Below are positions 35,953 to 45,893 of a DNA stretch of 64,000 nt, in pieces; the first letter of the stretch is position 1; each line of letters begins with the position of its first letter. The notes under the pieces were generated by a model. That model saw only the letters and a list, made by a program, of their open reading frames with translations. It was not told the DNA's origin and made no database searches. Where the stretch lies: positions 124,001 to 188,000 of the forward strand of contig JAIXQA010000022.1 in assembly GCA_027485915.1 (NCBI GenBank), in the 5' to 3' direction. Made by a program: the position numbers and the translations under genes. This stretch comes from Alphaproteobacteria bacterium (lineage in GTDB: Bacteria > Pseudomonadota > Alphaproteobacteria > Caulobacterales > Aquidulcibacteraceae).

Positions 35953-35990
35953 AAAGCCCGCTTCCCCTTGGGGTGGCGGGCTTTTTGATT
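35953..35990 (+). terminator. Intrinsic terminator after the acyl-CoA dehydrogenase pair
   Basis: AAAGCCCGC ... GCGGGCTTTTT forms a 9-bp stem over a CTTCCCCTTGGGGTG-type interior and ends in a run of five T, 28 nt after the stop. This is a standard Rho-independent terminator that separates the ACAD operon from guaB. Confidence 0.88.
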
Positions 35991-35996
35991 TCGTGA

Positions 35997-37556
<1,560 letters not shown>

Positions 37557-37561
37557 GCCTC

Positions 37562-38041
37562 GTGGCCATACGGCGCTTGTCACGCGAGGATTTTGCGTGG
37601 GTCATTGCCCTTGGTAATGCCAATCAAGTCGAAACCGGGCCTTTGGATGAAGACCGTTTGACGCTTTTGGTTGGGGCTTCTTACCTCAGCCAAGTGGCGG
37701 AGCCTGATTTGGGCTTTCTGATCACCTTCATCCCGACTTCGACCTATGACAGTCCAAATTTTGTCTGGTTTGTCGAGCGGATGGCCAATTTTGTCTATGT
37801 GGACCGCATTGTTGTGGCCGCGCATGCTCGCGGGCAGGGCATTGCCCGACGCTTCTATGAGGGCCTGTTTGCAAGTGCAGAGGCAGAAGGCTATGAGCAG
37901 GTCGTATGCGAGGTCAATTCTGATCCGCCTAACCCGATTTCCGATCAATTCCATGCCGCTCTTGGCTTTACTCCCGTCGGGCAAGCAACTTTGTCCAATG
38001 GCAAAAGCGTGACCTATCTGTCGCGTTCCTTGAAAGTTTAA
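37562..38041 (+). CDS. GNAT-family N-acetyltransferase
   Basis: A 159-aa acetyltransferase. The acetyl-CoA-binding motif A reads VDRIVVAAHARGQGIARRFYEGLFASAEAEG at about residues 80-110, followed by QVVCEVNSDPPNPISDQFHAALGFTPVGQATL. The start is a GTG at 37562, 5 nt after the guaB stop, giving MAIRRLSREDF. It lies between guaB and an RNA methyltransferase gene, in line with both (4 nt to the next start). Substrate unknown. Confidence 0.85.
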   Translation: MAIRRLSREDFAWVIALGNANQVETGPLDEDRLTLLVGASYLSQVAEPDLGFLITFIPTSTYDSPNFVWFVERMANFVYVDRIVVAAHARGQGIARRFYEGLFASAEAEGYEQVVCEVNSDPPNPISDQFHAALGFTPVGQATLSNGKSVTYLSRSLKV

Positions 38042-38045
38042 TCTC

Positions 38046-39371
38046 ATGCGCCCCGGTGCCCGTGCCCAAGCCGCCATTGAAGTTTTGACCGATGTCGAAG
38101 TCCGCAAACGCCCGCCGGCCGATGTGCTGAAGGATTGGGGCTTGAGCCATCGGTTCGCAGGCTCAGGCGACCGGGCACAAATTGGCGATATCGTGTTTGG
38201 TGCTTTGCGCTGGAAGGCCTCTAGCGCTTTTCGCATGGGGGTCGATGATCCTCGCGCTTGGGTCTTGGGTGCATTGCGTTGGGGCTTTGGACGCAGCGCC
38301 GAAAGTCTCGAAAAAGACGCCTATGAAGAAACCCATGCTTATGGCCCGTTGACGGAGGCTGAACGCAAAGCCTTAGCTGAAGCAACCCTCGACGGTGCAC
38401 CAGATCATGTGCGCGGCGATTATCCAGAGTGGCTCGATGCAAGCTTTGGGCGCGTCTTGGGCGATGAGCGGGCAGCAGAAGGGGCGGCCTTGGCTGCGCC
38501 CGCACCACTTGATTTGAGGGTCAATCGCTTGAAAGCGCGGCCAGATACGGTGCTGGCGGACTTGATGTCCTCCACCCAATTGAAAGTCCGTGAAGATGGC
38601 AGCCCGTCGGCCTTCCTCACCCCATGGTCGCCAGACGGTATTCGCATCCCGTGGCAACAAGGACGGACCTTCCCGTGGGCCAAGGAAGAGGCCTTTGTGA
38701 AGGGTGGCTTTGAAGTCCAAGATGAAGGCAGCCAATTGGCCGCCCGCTTATCGGGGGCCAAGCCCGGCATGCAGATTGCTGACGTTTGCGCTGGCGGTGG
38801 TGGTAAAACCTTGGCGCTCGCCGCCCTCATGGAAAATAAGGGCCAACTCTATGCCTATGATGTCGACAGCCGTCGCCTTGCCAATTGTCATGAGCGCATC
38901 GAGCGGGCAGGGGTACGTAATTGCCAAGTTCGTACGCCAAAGCGCGATCAAGACGTTTTGGGCGACTTGCATGGCCTGATGGACATTGTGTTCATCGACG
39001 CGCCCTGCACGGGCTCTGGCACCTGGCGCCGCGCCCCGGACTCAAAATGGCGGTTGCGTCCCGGTGCGTTGGAAAAGCGCCAACAAGAACAAGCACTCGC
39101 ACTGGCATTAGGCGCGCCTTTGGTCAAGCCTGGTGGCCGGCTTTTGTATGTTACCTGCTCGATCCTGCCCGAAGAAAATGAGGACAGCATCACCCGCTTC
39201 TTGGCCGCCAATCCCGCCTTTGCACCGGTCAACCCAACGACTTTAGTAGCCGATGCGGGGCTGCCAGGTCTCTTGGCCCATTGCCACAAAGCAGGCCCCG
39301 GCTTGCAGATGACCCCCTTGGCGACCGGCACGGATGGCTTCTTTATCTGTGCGATGACGCGGGCGGTATGA
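38046..39371 (+). CDS. RsmB/NOP-family rRNA (cytosine-5-)-methyltransferase
   Basis: A 441-aa SAM-dependent m5C RNA methyltransferase, probably acting on 16S rRNA. SAM-binding motif I is ADVCAGGGGKTLALAALMENKGQLYAYDVDSRRL (about residues 240-280). Motif IV is IVFIDAPCTGSGTWRRAPDSKWRL and the catalytic Cys is in YVTCSILPEENEDSI. The N-terminal part (ARAQAAIEVLTDVEVRKRPPADVLKDW) resembles the NusB-like helical domain of RsmB but is more diverged, so the target position is not assigned. Confidence 0.9.
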   Translation: MRPGARAQAAIEVLTDVEVRKRPPADVLKDWGLSHRFAGSGDRAQIGDIVFGALRWKASSAFRMGVDDPRAWVLGALRWGFGRSAESLEKDAYEETHAYGPLTEAERKALAEATLDGAPDHVRGDYPEWLDASFGRVLGDERAAEGAALAAPAPLDLRVNRLKARPDTVLADLMSSTQLKVREDGSPSAFLTPWSPDGIRIPWQQGRTFPWAKEEAFVKGGFEVQDEGSQLAARLSGAKPGMQIADVCAGGGGKTLALAALMENKGQLYAYDVDSRRLANCHERIERAGVRNCQVRTPKRDQDVLGDLHGLMDIVFIDAPCTGSGTWRRAPDSKWRLRPGALEKRQQEQALALALGAPLVKPGGRLLYVTCSILPEENEDSITRFLAANPAFAPVNPTTLVADAGLPGLLAHCHKAGPGLQMTPLATGTDGFFICAMTRAV

Positions 39372-39448
39372 ACAGCCTATCCTAACCTGCTTGCTTGACC
39401 AATAGCGGGGATGTGCGACAAAGACGGCAAGTTTCAGAAAGACCGCAT

Positions 39449-40339
39449 ATGGGCGTTCGTCATGCGCAGAGCCCTGCGAAGGCAAACTCTGCGATCCAGA
39501 TCAGGCAAGTATCGCCACACCCAAGTTTGCGCAGCATTGTCGCATCCTTTGGGGAACGTCGGGCTGACTTTAATTCGATTAATGTCATTCGCGCCTTAAA
39601 TGCCCGACCTGATCAATTCATCGAGTTCTACTTTCGCGAGCCCTATCTCGTAAGGGAAAAAGGTTCAGGCTTTAGCGCCACACCGACGAGCGTGCTGGTG
39701 GGGGTGACCAGTGCACCGGGCAAGGATTTGGGTTTTGTTGGCCAGATCGAGACCTTCACGATACGCTTTCAGCCAACCGGACTTGCCCGTCTGTTTGGTC
39801 TGACCATGACCGAGTTCGTGGATCAGGGATTGGCGTTCACAGACGTGCTGACGAAGCAAACCCCAGCCTTGGAAGCAGCCTTGGCCAAAAGTGAAACGTT
39901 TGAAGAAAGGGTGGCCATTGCGCAGGCTTGGATCGCGGGCTGGCTTGACCAATCTCGGCCGTTTGATGAAGTCGACCATATTGCCCGCTTGCTTGTCAAA
40001 ACCGGTGGCAAAGTCAGCATTAGTCGTTTGGCAGATCGGGCGGGCTTGAGTGCGCGCCAATTGCAGCGGCGTTTTCTGCGTGATGTTGGCGTGACGCCTA
40101 AATTCTATGGACGGTTGACCCGCTTCGATGCAGCTTTGGCGATGCGCAACCGCCAGCCTGACCAGACTTGGGCCCATATTGCAGCAGAGGCCGGTTATGC
40201 CGATGAAGCACATTTATCGCGTGAGGCGCGCGCGCTTTGCGGCATGACGCCCCAGACGTTTGCCACCAAGATGGACGCAATTTCCACTTTTGCAGTTGGT
40301 GGCCCAGACATGTCCGATTTGTTCAAGTGTGCCATCTGA
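39449..40339 (+). CDS. AraC-family transcriptional regulator
   Basis: I use ATG 39449 (MGVRHAQSPAKANSAIQIRQVSPHPSL), giving 296 aa; the track start is a TTG at 39395. The N-terminal part is a ligand-binding-like domain of the DUF6597 type (FIEFYFREPYLV...TSAPGKDLGFVGQIETFTIRFQPTGLARLFGL). The C-terminal HTH_18 domain has ISRLADRAGLSARQLQRRFLRDVGVTPKFYGRLTRFDAAL...WAHIAAEAGYADEAHLSREARALCGMTPQTF. A secreted SnoaL-like gene starts 38 nt later and is a likely target or partner. The inducer is unknown. Confidence 0.88.
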   Translation: MGVRHAQSPAKANSAIQIRQVSPHPSLRSIVASFGERRADFNSINVIRALNARPDQFIEFYFREPYLVREKGSGFSATPTSVLVGVTSAPGKDLGFVGQIETFTIRFQPTGLARLFGLTMTEFVDQGLAFTDVLTKQTPALEAALAKSETFEERVAIAQAWIAGWLDQSRPFDEVDHIARLLVKTGGKVSISRLADRAGLSARQLQRRFLRDVGVTPKFYGRLTRFDAALAMRNRQPDQTWAHIAAEAGYADEAHLSREARALCGMTPQTFATKMDAISTFAVGGPDMSDLFKCAI

Positions 40340-40377
40340 TGCGTGCCTAAAGTGATGTCACTCATGGGAGGCACATC

Positions 40378-40920
40378 ATGCTTAGACGACATCTTTTGGC
40401 ACTTATGGGCGTAGTTGGAGGAATGGCGATGTCACAAACAGCTCAAGCGGCACCTCAGATTTTATCTGCCAGCGATGAGACGGCAATCCGTACTGCCATT
40501 TCTAATTATGAGCATCTTTGGAATATCAACGATCTTGACGGCATGGGTAGGCTTTATGCGCCTGATGTCCATTGGGTAAATGTAAAGGCCATGCATTGGC
40601 AGGGGTTTGAAGAAGTAGACCGCGCCCATCGGGTCTATTTTGACCTGATGTTCAAAGGCGTTCAGCAAAAATTATTGGCCGTGGAGTCCCTGACCCTGAT
40701 TGCCCCGACCGTCGTTGTGGCCGTTGTCCATTGGCACATGGATGCGTTTAAGACCCCAAGCGGGGATATGGCCCCACCCCATGAGAGCCGCATGACCTTG
40801 GTTTATGTCAAGCTGGGCGAGGGCTGGAAGATCGCGCATGGCGCTAATATCGACGTCGATGCGCAGGCTGCTCGCTTTGATCCGATCCGCGGTGCAGCCA
40901 TGCAAGGGCGCAAGCCCTAA
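40378..40920 (+). CDS. Secreted SnoaL/NTF2-like protein (SgcJ/EcaC type)
   Basis: A 180-aa protein with a Sec signal peptide (MLRRHLLALMGVVGGMAMSQTAQA). The mature part is an NTF2-like cone: ASDETAIRTAISNYEHLWNINDLDGMGRLYAPDVHWVNVKAMHWQGFEEVDRAHRVYFD...VVVAVVHWHMDAFKTPSGDMAPPHESRMTLVYVKLGEGWKIAHGANIDVD. This is the SgcJ/EcaC or DUF4440 pattern. GGGAGG lies 9-10 nt ahead of the ATG. It directly follows the AraC regulator gene. Biochemical role unknown. Confidence 0.82.
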   Translation: MLRRHLLALMGVVGGMAMSQTAQAAPQILSASDETAIRTAISNYEHLWNINDLDGMGRLYAPDVHWVNVKAMHWQGFEEVDRAHRVYFDLMFKGVQQKLLAVESLTLIAPTVVVAVVHWHMDAFKTPSGDMAPPHESRMTLVYVKLGEGWKIAHGANIDVDAQAARFDPIRGAAMQGRKP

Positions 40921-40935
40921 ACACTGTTGGCACAC

Positions 40936-40960
40936 GGCGTAGGGGTCTTTCCCCTGCGCC
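40936..40960 (+). promoter_or_regulatory. Strong stem-loop just ahead of guaA
   Basis: GGCGTAGGGG-TCTTT-CCCCTGCGCC forms a 10-bp stem (one G-U) with a 5-nt loop, 16 nt after the SnoaL-like stop and 22 nt before the guaA ATG. No T-run follows, so it may be a weak terminator, a transcript-end stabiliser or part of the guaA leader. The sequence does not look like a purine riboswitch. Confidence 0.5.
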
Positions 40961-40982
40961 CGCATCCCGCTAAACCGCAGCG

Positions 40983-42545
40983 ATGACGCAAGCGACCCAC
41001 GAACACATCCTCATCATCGATTTCGGCTCTCAAGTAACCCAACTGATCGCACGACGGGTGCGAGAGGCGGGCGTCTATTGCGAGGTTCATCCCTATAATC
41101 GCGCGCAAGCAGTCCTGGATGCGGGCTATGATCCCAAGGCGATCATTCTTTCGGGGGGGCCTGCCAGTGTGTGTGAAGCAGGTTCGCCGCGTGCCCCGCA
41201 AAGCGTCTTCGAATTGGGTATCCCCATTCTCGCCATCTGCTATGGCCAACAAACTTTGGCGACTCAATTGGGCGGTATTGTTGAAAGCGGTCATGCGGCT
41301 GAATTTGGGCGTGCCGACGTTGAGATTTTGGCCCCCAGTGCCCTGTTTGAGGGCGTTTGGGAAATGGGTGGTCGTTATCCGGTTTGGATGAGCCATGGGG
41401 ATCGCGTCACCCAATTGCCCGAAGGCTTTAGTGTTAAAGCCACCAGCGAGAATGCACCCTTTGCGGTCGCAACAGATGAGGTGCGGCGGTTCTACACGGT
41501 GATGTTCCACCCTGAAGTCGTGCACACGCCGGACGGTGCCAAGCTCATCCACAATTTCGTGCGAAAGATCGCAGGACTGCGAGGCGATTGGACTATGGCG
41601 GCTTTCCGAGAAGAAGCCATCGAGCGTATCCGCGCGCAAGTGGGCAGTGGTAAGGTTATTTGTGGCCTCTCCGGTGGGGTAGATAGCTCGGTTGCTGCCG
41701 TTCTGATCCATGAGGCAATTGGCGATCAATTGACTTGTGTCTATGTCGATCACGGTCTGATGCGGGCAGGGGAAAGCGACCAAGTCGTCTCGCTATTCCG
41801 CGATCATTACAATATCCCCTTGATCCATGCTGATGAAAGTTCGCGTTTCTTGGGCGCTTTGGCTGGAGTTAGCGATCCAGAGACCAAGCGCAAAACCATC
41901 GGCAAGCTTTTCATCGATGTATTTGAAGAAAAAGCGCGCATGGTGGGCGGTGCCAGCTTCCTTGCCCAAGGCACGCTCTATCCCGATGTGATTGAGAGCG
42001 TCTCCTTCGATGGCGGCCCATCTGTCACGATCAAGAGCCACCACAATGTGGGCGGCTTACCAGAGCGGATGAATTTGAAGCTGGTTGAGCCTTTGCGCGA
42101 ATTGTTTAAAGACGAAGTGCGCGCGCTCGGGCGAGAGCTTGGCTTGAATGAAGCCTTTGTTGGCCGACACCCGTTCCCGGGCCCGGGCCTTGCAATCCGA
42201 ATTCCAGGCGAGATCACGCAAGAAAAGGCCGACATCTTGCGCAAGGCAGACGCCATCTATCTGGAAGAATTACGCAATAATGGCCTCTATGACACGATCT
42301 GGCAGGCCTTCGCTGTTCTTTTGCCCGTCAAGACGGTGGGCGTCATGGGCGACCATCGCACCTATGACCATGTGTGTGCACTGCGCGCTGTAACGTCTAC
42401 TGACGGCATGACCGCCGACTTCTTCCCGTTTGACATGGCCTTCTTAGGCCGGGTTGCAACCCGCATCGTCAATGAAGTTAAAGGTATCAACCGTGTGGTC
42501 TATGACGTGACGTCAAAACCGCCCGGCACGATTGAGTGGGAGTAG
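40983..42545 (+). CDS. guaA: GMP synthase (glutamine-hydrolysing)
   Basis: Converts XMP to GMP using glutamine and ATP. The 520-aa protein has an N-terminal class I glutamine amidotransferase with Cys86 in [17 protein letters not shown] and the His-Glu pair in [12 protein letters not shown]. The ATP-pyrophosphatase P-loop is [23 protein letters not shown]. The C-terminal dimerisation domain has [17 protein letters not shown] and ends [17 protein letters not shown]. guaB is nearby on the same strand, and gmk is at 6.8 kb. Confidence 0.97.
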   Translation: MTQATHEHILIIDFGSQVTQLIARRVREAGVYCEVHPYNRAQAVLDAGYDPKAIILSGGPASVCEAGSPRAPQSVFELGIPILAICYGQQTLATQLGGIVESGHAAEFGRADVEILAPSALFEGVWEMGGRYPVWMSHGDRVTQLPEGFSVKATSENAPFAVATDEVRRFYTVMFHPEVVHTPDGAKLIHNFVRKIAGLRGDWTMAAFREEAIERIRAQVGSGKVICGLSGGVDSSVAAVLIHEAIGDQLTCVYVDHGLMRAGESDQVVSLFRDHYNIPLIHADESSRFLGALAGVSDPETKRKTIGKLFIDVFEEKARMVGGASFLAQGTLYPDVIESVSFDGGPSVTIKSHHNVGGLPERMNLKLVEPLRELFKDEVRALGRELGLNEAFVGRHPFPGPGLAIRIPGEITQEKADILRKADAIYLEELRNNGLYDTIWQAFAVLLPVKTVGVMGDHRTYDHVCALRAVTSTDGMTADFFPFDMAFLGRVATRIVNEVKGINRVVYDVTSKPPGTIEWE

Positions 42546-42566
42546 AGGAAGGGTTTAACTTCCCGC

Positions 42567-44321
42567 TCAGTCTGCAATAATCTGGCAGCTACCACCGCGA
42601 CCTGACACAATCCGACAAGCTTCGCGCGCCACGCTGGCACCTAGGCCCGAGAAGCGGGCGCGATACCACACCCCGTCTGAACGCTTCACACTACTGACTT
42701 CGCGGCTGGCGAACGACGGGAAGTGCCGCGAAAATTGAGCGAGGGCAGCTTTTGCGTCATTTTGGCTGCGGAACGCACCAACTTGCACAATGGCATCACC
42801 ACGGGCGCGCCCGGCGATCAACTGCCGATCGCTTTCTTTTTTCGCTGCTAACGCACGGGCAGCTTGTTGGCGGGTTCGTTCTTCGCGCTCTGCCGTAGCT
42901 TTGGCGCGTGCATCTGCGACAGCACGTTCGGCGGCCCGGCGCTCATTGGCTTGGCGGATGACTTGGGCGCGCGCTTCTTGCAGGCGAATTTGCTCTTCTG
43001 CCACGGCCGCAACTTCGATCTTCATCGCTTCATGGCTAGAAGGTTCAGAAGCAATGCTGTGTGTCCCTGCTGCCGTTGTCAAATCCAACGTGGGGCGCAG
43101 AGCAGCACTTTGTGAGATGGAAGAGGCCGCATATTGCATGGTTGCGCGCGGCAAGCGCGTGGCCACGGTTGCGGTGACAGCCTGTGGGCTGACGGACTCG
43201 GCTTGATCCTCATCCTCATCACCTAACGGGTCGAGTGAGGCGGTTTGCATACCATTTGCCATTAATCGCGCGGATTGATTGAGTTGTGAGGTGGTGTTCG
43301 CCATCACAACAGTTGGCCTGCCTTGGTCAAAGCCGCGGGTACGCTCTGTCCGAACAAGAGCCAGATTGGTGGCCCCCGTTGGCTCAAGTGCTTTACCAGC
43401 AATGGACATGACAAGGGCTTCTGCATCAGCGCCATCGCGAGGATCTCGGAAGCTGAACTGATAGGGCGTAGCTTGGTCTGCCACAAGCTTTGTCGCATTG
43501 CCCAATTCTTTGAAGGCAGACTCCGTCAAAAGCTCAACAAAGTCATCACGAGAAAAGCGTGTACGCCCGCCTAAAACAACGGTCACAATCCGCCGCCCGT
43601 TACGTTCGGTGGTGGCCGCAAGATTGAAACCAGAACTGCGTGTAAAGCCAGTCTTTAAGCCATCCATGCCTTCCATGCGGGCCATCAGATGATTGTGGTT
43701 GCGCGTGACTTGTCCGTTATAGACCATCTGAGGCGTAGAGAACCAATGATATTGGTCTGGAAAGTCACGGCGAATGGCGATGGCGAGCCGGGCGAGATCT
43801 TCGGCAGTTGTATATTGGCGATTACTCGGCAAGCCAGACGCATTGGCAAAAGTCGTGTTGACCATGCCGAGTTCGTGGGCCTTGGCGGTCATCATCACCG
43901 CAAAATTAGCTTCGGTTCCGCCGATGCGCTCTGCAACAGCAGTTGCGACATCGTTTGCAGACCGGACCACGAGCGCTTCCACGGCGGTTTGAACTGAAAT
44001 CGAACTGCCCGCAGGAACTCCCAATTTCGTCGGCGCTTGTCCACTGGCAAACCGGGAGAAAGTGATCTGGTCGTTCCAAGATATCTTGCCGGTTTGGAGC
44101 GCGTCAAACAAAAGGTAGAGTGTCATCACTTTGGTGATAGAGGCAGGCCGCCGCAGCGCTTGTGCGTTTTCTTCAAAGATCACTTCATGTGTATCGGCAT
44201 CGACAACAATTTGCGCAAATCGTTCGTTCGCTTGAGCGGCCTGCGGCGAAAACGCCAAGGACATCGCTGCCACCATCGAAGAAGCGGCGAAGAGCCGAAG
44301 CGTAATAGTGTGACTTGCCAT
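42567..44321 (-). CDS. D-alanyl-D-alanine carboxypeptidase (PBP5-like) with C-terminal SPOR domain
   Basis: The start at 44321 (MASHTITLRLFAASSMVAAMSLAFSPQAAQA, signal peptide) follows GGAGA at 6-7 nt; length 584 aa. The S11 peptidase domain has the SxxK serine in RRPASITKVMTLY, SxN in RSANDVATAVAERIGG and KTG in GLKTGFTRSSG. Residues about 300-430 are a linker, then an Arg/Glu/Ala-rich helical stretch (RLQEARAQVIRQANERRAAERAV...). The last 75 residues (DAIVQVGAFRSQNDAKAAL...CQIIAD) are a SPOR domain that would bind denuded septal glycan. It trims pentapeptide side chains in the periplasm. Convergent with guaA, 21 nt apart. Confidence 0.93.
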   Translation of the reverse strand: MASHTITLRLFAASSMVAAMSLAFSPQAAQANERFAQIVVDADTHEVIFEENAQALRRPASITKVMTLYLLFDALQTGKISWNDQITFSRFASGQAPTKLGVPAGSSISVQTAVEALVVRSANDVATAVAERIGGTEANFAVMMTAKAHELGMVNTTFANASGLPSNRQYTTAEDLARLAIAIRRDFPDQYHWFSTPQMVYNGQVTRNHNHLMARMEGMDGLKTGFTRSSGFNLAATTERNGRRIVTVVLGGRTRFSRDDFVELLTESAFKELGNATKLVADQATPYQFSFRDPRDGADAEALVMSIAGKALEPTGATNLALVRTERTRGFDQGRPTVVMANTTSQLNQSARLMANGMQTASLDPLGDEDEDQAESVSPQAVTATVATRLPRATMQYAASSISQSAALRPTLDLTTAAGTHSIASEPSSHEAMKIEVAAVAEEQIRLQEARAQVIRQANERRAAERAVADARAKATAEREERTRQQAARALAAKKESDRQLIAGRARGDAIVQVGAFRSQNDAKAALAQFSRHFPSFASREVSSVKRSDGVWYRARFSGLGASVAREACRIVSGRGGSCQIIAD

Positions 44322-44483
44322 GTTGGTCTCCGAGCACATGAGGCTAGCCTAAGAACCTTATGGTTTACTTAGGCTTAACGCGGCAGACCAGCACCAAGCT
44401 GGACTACGTTTGGGGGCAGGCACATTGTAAGCCGCCACTTTTTTGAGCATTCTTTTGATCTGTGTCAATTGAACTCTCCCACA

Positions 44484-44519
44484 CGAACCTGTCATCTTTG
44501 GGGCTTTCTGGCAGGTTCG
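44484..44519. promoter_or_regulatory. Long inverted repeat in the DacA-phasin intergenic region
   Basis: CGAACCTGTCA ... TGGCAGGTTCG pairs over 11 bp (one G-U) around a 14-nt loop. It lies in the largest non-coding stretch of the window (44322-44748, 427 nt), between two divergent genes. No T-run follows. It could be a structured leader, part of an unannotated small RNA, or a protein-binding site. Apart from this and the direct repeat at 44647-44680 I see no gene in the stretch. Confidence 0.4.
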
Positions 44520-44646
44520 AGCCCGTTAGAAGCTAAGTTTCCAATCTCTGCGAGGGCAAGAGGTGCTGGCCGTCTCGCGCTTGCTTGCCCGCGAAAGGGC
44601 GAAAAATTGCGCAAAAAACACGCAATCTGCTCAAGAAACGCTTGAC

Positions 44647-44680
44647 GCTGCAAGTGCGAAGGTGCATGCTGCAAGTGCGA
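44647..44680 (+). repeat. Direct repeat GCTGCAAGTGCGA x2 upstream of the phasin gene
   Basis: Two identical 13-nt copies of GCTGCAAGTGCGA start 21 nt apart (44647 and 44668), about two turns of B-DNA, so both face the same side of the helix. They sit 70-100 nt ahead of the phasin ATG. A TAGAAT at 44683-44688 could be a -10 element and a TTGACG overlaps the first copy. TGC-rich sites in phasin promoters are bound by the PHB-responsive repressor PhaR in other bacteria, so an operator is a reasonable inference. Confidence 0.6.
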
Positions 44681-44748
44681 GATAGAATTGGGCGACGTTG
44701 CCTTGGCGACAGAACTCATACTGTCATTCTTTATCGCGGAGAGACACG

Positions 44749-45303
44749 ATGGCTACCACTCGAAAGCGCGCCACGACGACAAACGTGTCCAAAAAGGCCG
44801 TGGCAAAATCCTCCTTATCTGAAACTTCAGAGACTTTACGCCTTCCCGAACCCGTCCTTGAACCTATCCAACAGGAGACATTGACCATGTCAGACAAGAT
44901 CGAATCTGTAATCACGCCAACCGCAGAAGCCTTCCAAGCTGGTTATGAAAAATTACAAGCTAGTTTTGGCGAAGCCTTTGTCCATAGCAAGGCTAATTTG
45001 GAAGCTATGACCGCTTCGGCCAAAATTGCCGCGGAAGGCGTGAAGCAGGCTTCTGAAATCTCGATGGCCTATTTGCAGTCTTCGGCTGCATTGGCCACTG
45101 AAACCGCAAAGAGCTTGGGCAGTGTAAAGTCGCTGCAGGAAGCCGTCGAAATTCAGGCTGATTTCGCCAAGTCGGCCATGAGCACCTATTTCGCAGAATT
45201 CACCAAAGTGTCGGATGTCATGCTCGGCGCTATGAAAGAATCGGTCAAACCAATCAGCGAGCGTACCAGCGCTGTCTGGTCTTCGATTCAATCTGCCCGC
45301 TAA
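44749..45303 (+). CDS. Phasin-family protein
   Basis: A 184-aa granule-associated protein. The start at 44749 (MATTRKRATTTNVSKKAVAKS) has GGAGAG at good spacing; an internal ATG at 44887 (MSDKIESVITPTAEAFQAGYEKL) also has GGAGA ahead of it and could be an alternative start. The N-terminus is Lys/Thr-rich. The rest is amphipathic helix with the phasin_2 pattern ANLEAMTASAKIAAEGVKQASEISMAYLQSSAALATETAKSLGSVKSLQEAVEIQADFAKSAMSTYFAEFTKVSDVM. Phasins coat polyhydroxybutyrate granules and limit coalescence. A terminator follows, so it is monocistronic. Confidence 0.92.
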   Translation: MATTRKRATTTNVSKKAVAKSSLSETSETLRLPEPVLEPIQQETLTMSDKIESVITPTAEAFQAGYEKLQASFGEAFVHSKANLEAMTASAKIAAEGVKQASEISMAYLQSSAALATETAKSLGSVKSLQEAVEIQADFAKSAMSTYFAEFTKVSDVMLGAMKESVKPISERTSAVWSSIQSAR

Positions 45304-45325
45304 GCGGATAGCTACCAGAATTTAA

Positions 45326-45356
45326 GGGGTCCGGGCATGTCTCGGACCCTTTTTTG
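45326..45356 (+). terminator. Intrinsic terminator after the phasin gene
   Basis: GGGTCCG-GGCATGTCT-CGGACCC forms a 7-bp GC-rich stem directly followed by six T, 23 nt after the phasin stop. It is a standard Rho-independent terminator. Confidence 0.9.
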
Positions 45357-45524
45357 TGCCTTAATAGCCGTGCGTCGAGGGCTGCTGCGATCTTATCCAG
45401 CCCTTGCACATGTTTTAGGCTTCCAGAACGTCGCGAAGCACTTATCTATAAAGGGTGATTGAGTTTCCACTGGAAGCCCAAGCATAGTGTCTGCAAGCGC
45501 AGACGTCATGAAATGGTAGATCAG

Positions 45525-45890
45525 ATGAGCGACGAACGCGGTGATAACATGGACGATGATGGTTTTGGCACAGATGGGAATGTCCCAGGTGGCGGCCGCA
45601 GCACGGCCGTTGTTGCGCGTGCCAAGCCCAAGACGAAGAAGCCCTCGCTCTATCGGGTGTTGGTTTTGAATGATGACTACACGCCGATGGAGTTTGTGGT
45701 TTATGTTTTAGAGCGCTTCTTCAACAAAACCCGCGAGAGTGCGACACGTATCATGTTGCATGTGCATCAATCGGGGGTCGGTGTGTGCGGCATTTATTCC
45801 TACGAAGTTGCTGAGACTAAAGTTGCCCAAGTTCTTGATTTGGCGCGACGTAATCAACATCCCCTGCAATGTACCATGGAAAAGGAGTAG
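45525..45890 (+). CDS. clpS: ATP-dependent Clp protease adaptor ClpS
   Basis: Delivers N-degron proteins to ClpAP. The conserved core is [85 protein letters not shown], with the substrate-pocket [10 protein letters not shown]. The N-terminal tail is acidic and variable. The start is uncertain: the track uses a TTG at 45459, and ATGs at 45513, 45525 and 45549 are possible, none with a strong Shine-Dalgarno. I chose 45525 ([13 protein letters not shown]), 121 aa. clpA starts 3 nt after the stop, and aat at 14 kb makes N-degrons for this system. Confidence 0.93.
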   Translation: MSDERGDNMDDDGFGTDGNVPGGGRSTAVVARAKPKTKKPSLYRVLVLNDDYTPMEFVVYVLERFFNKTRESATRIMLHVHQSGVGVCGIYSYEVAETKVAQVLDLARRNQHPLQCTMEKE

Positions 45891-45893
45891 AAC

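Noticed and set aside
40917-41783. 288-aa minus-strand ORF opposite guaA
   Set aside because: Antisense shadow of the GMP synthase amidotransferase half; composition follows the real gene.
44505-44530. GGTTCGAG as the T-arm of a tRNA
   Set aside because: No matching T-stem, anticodon arm or acceptor stem around it.
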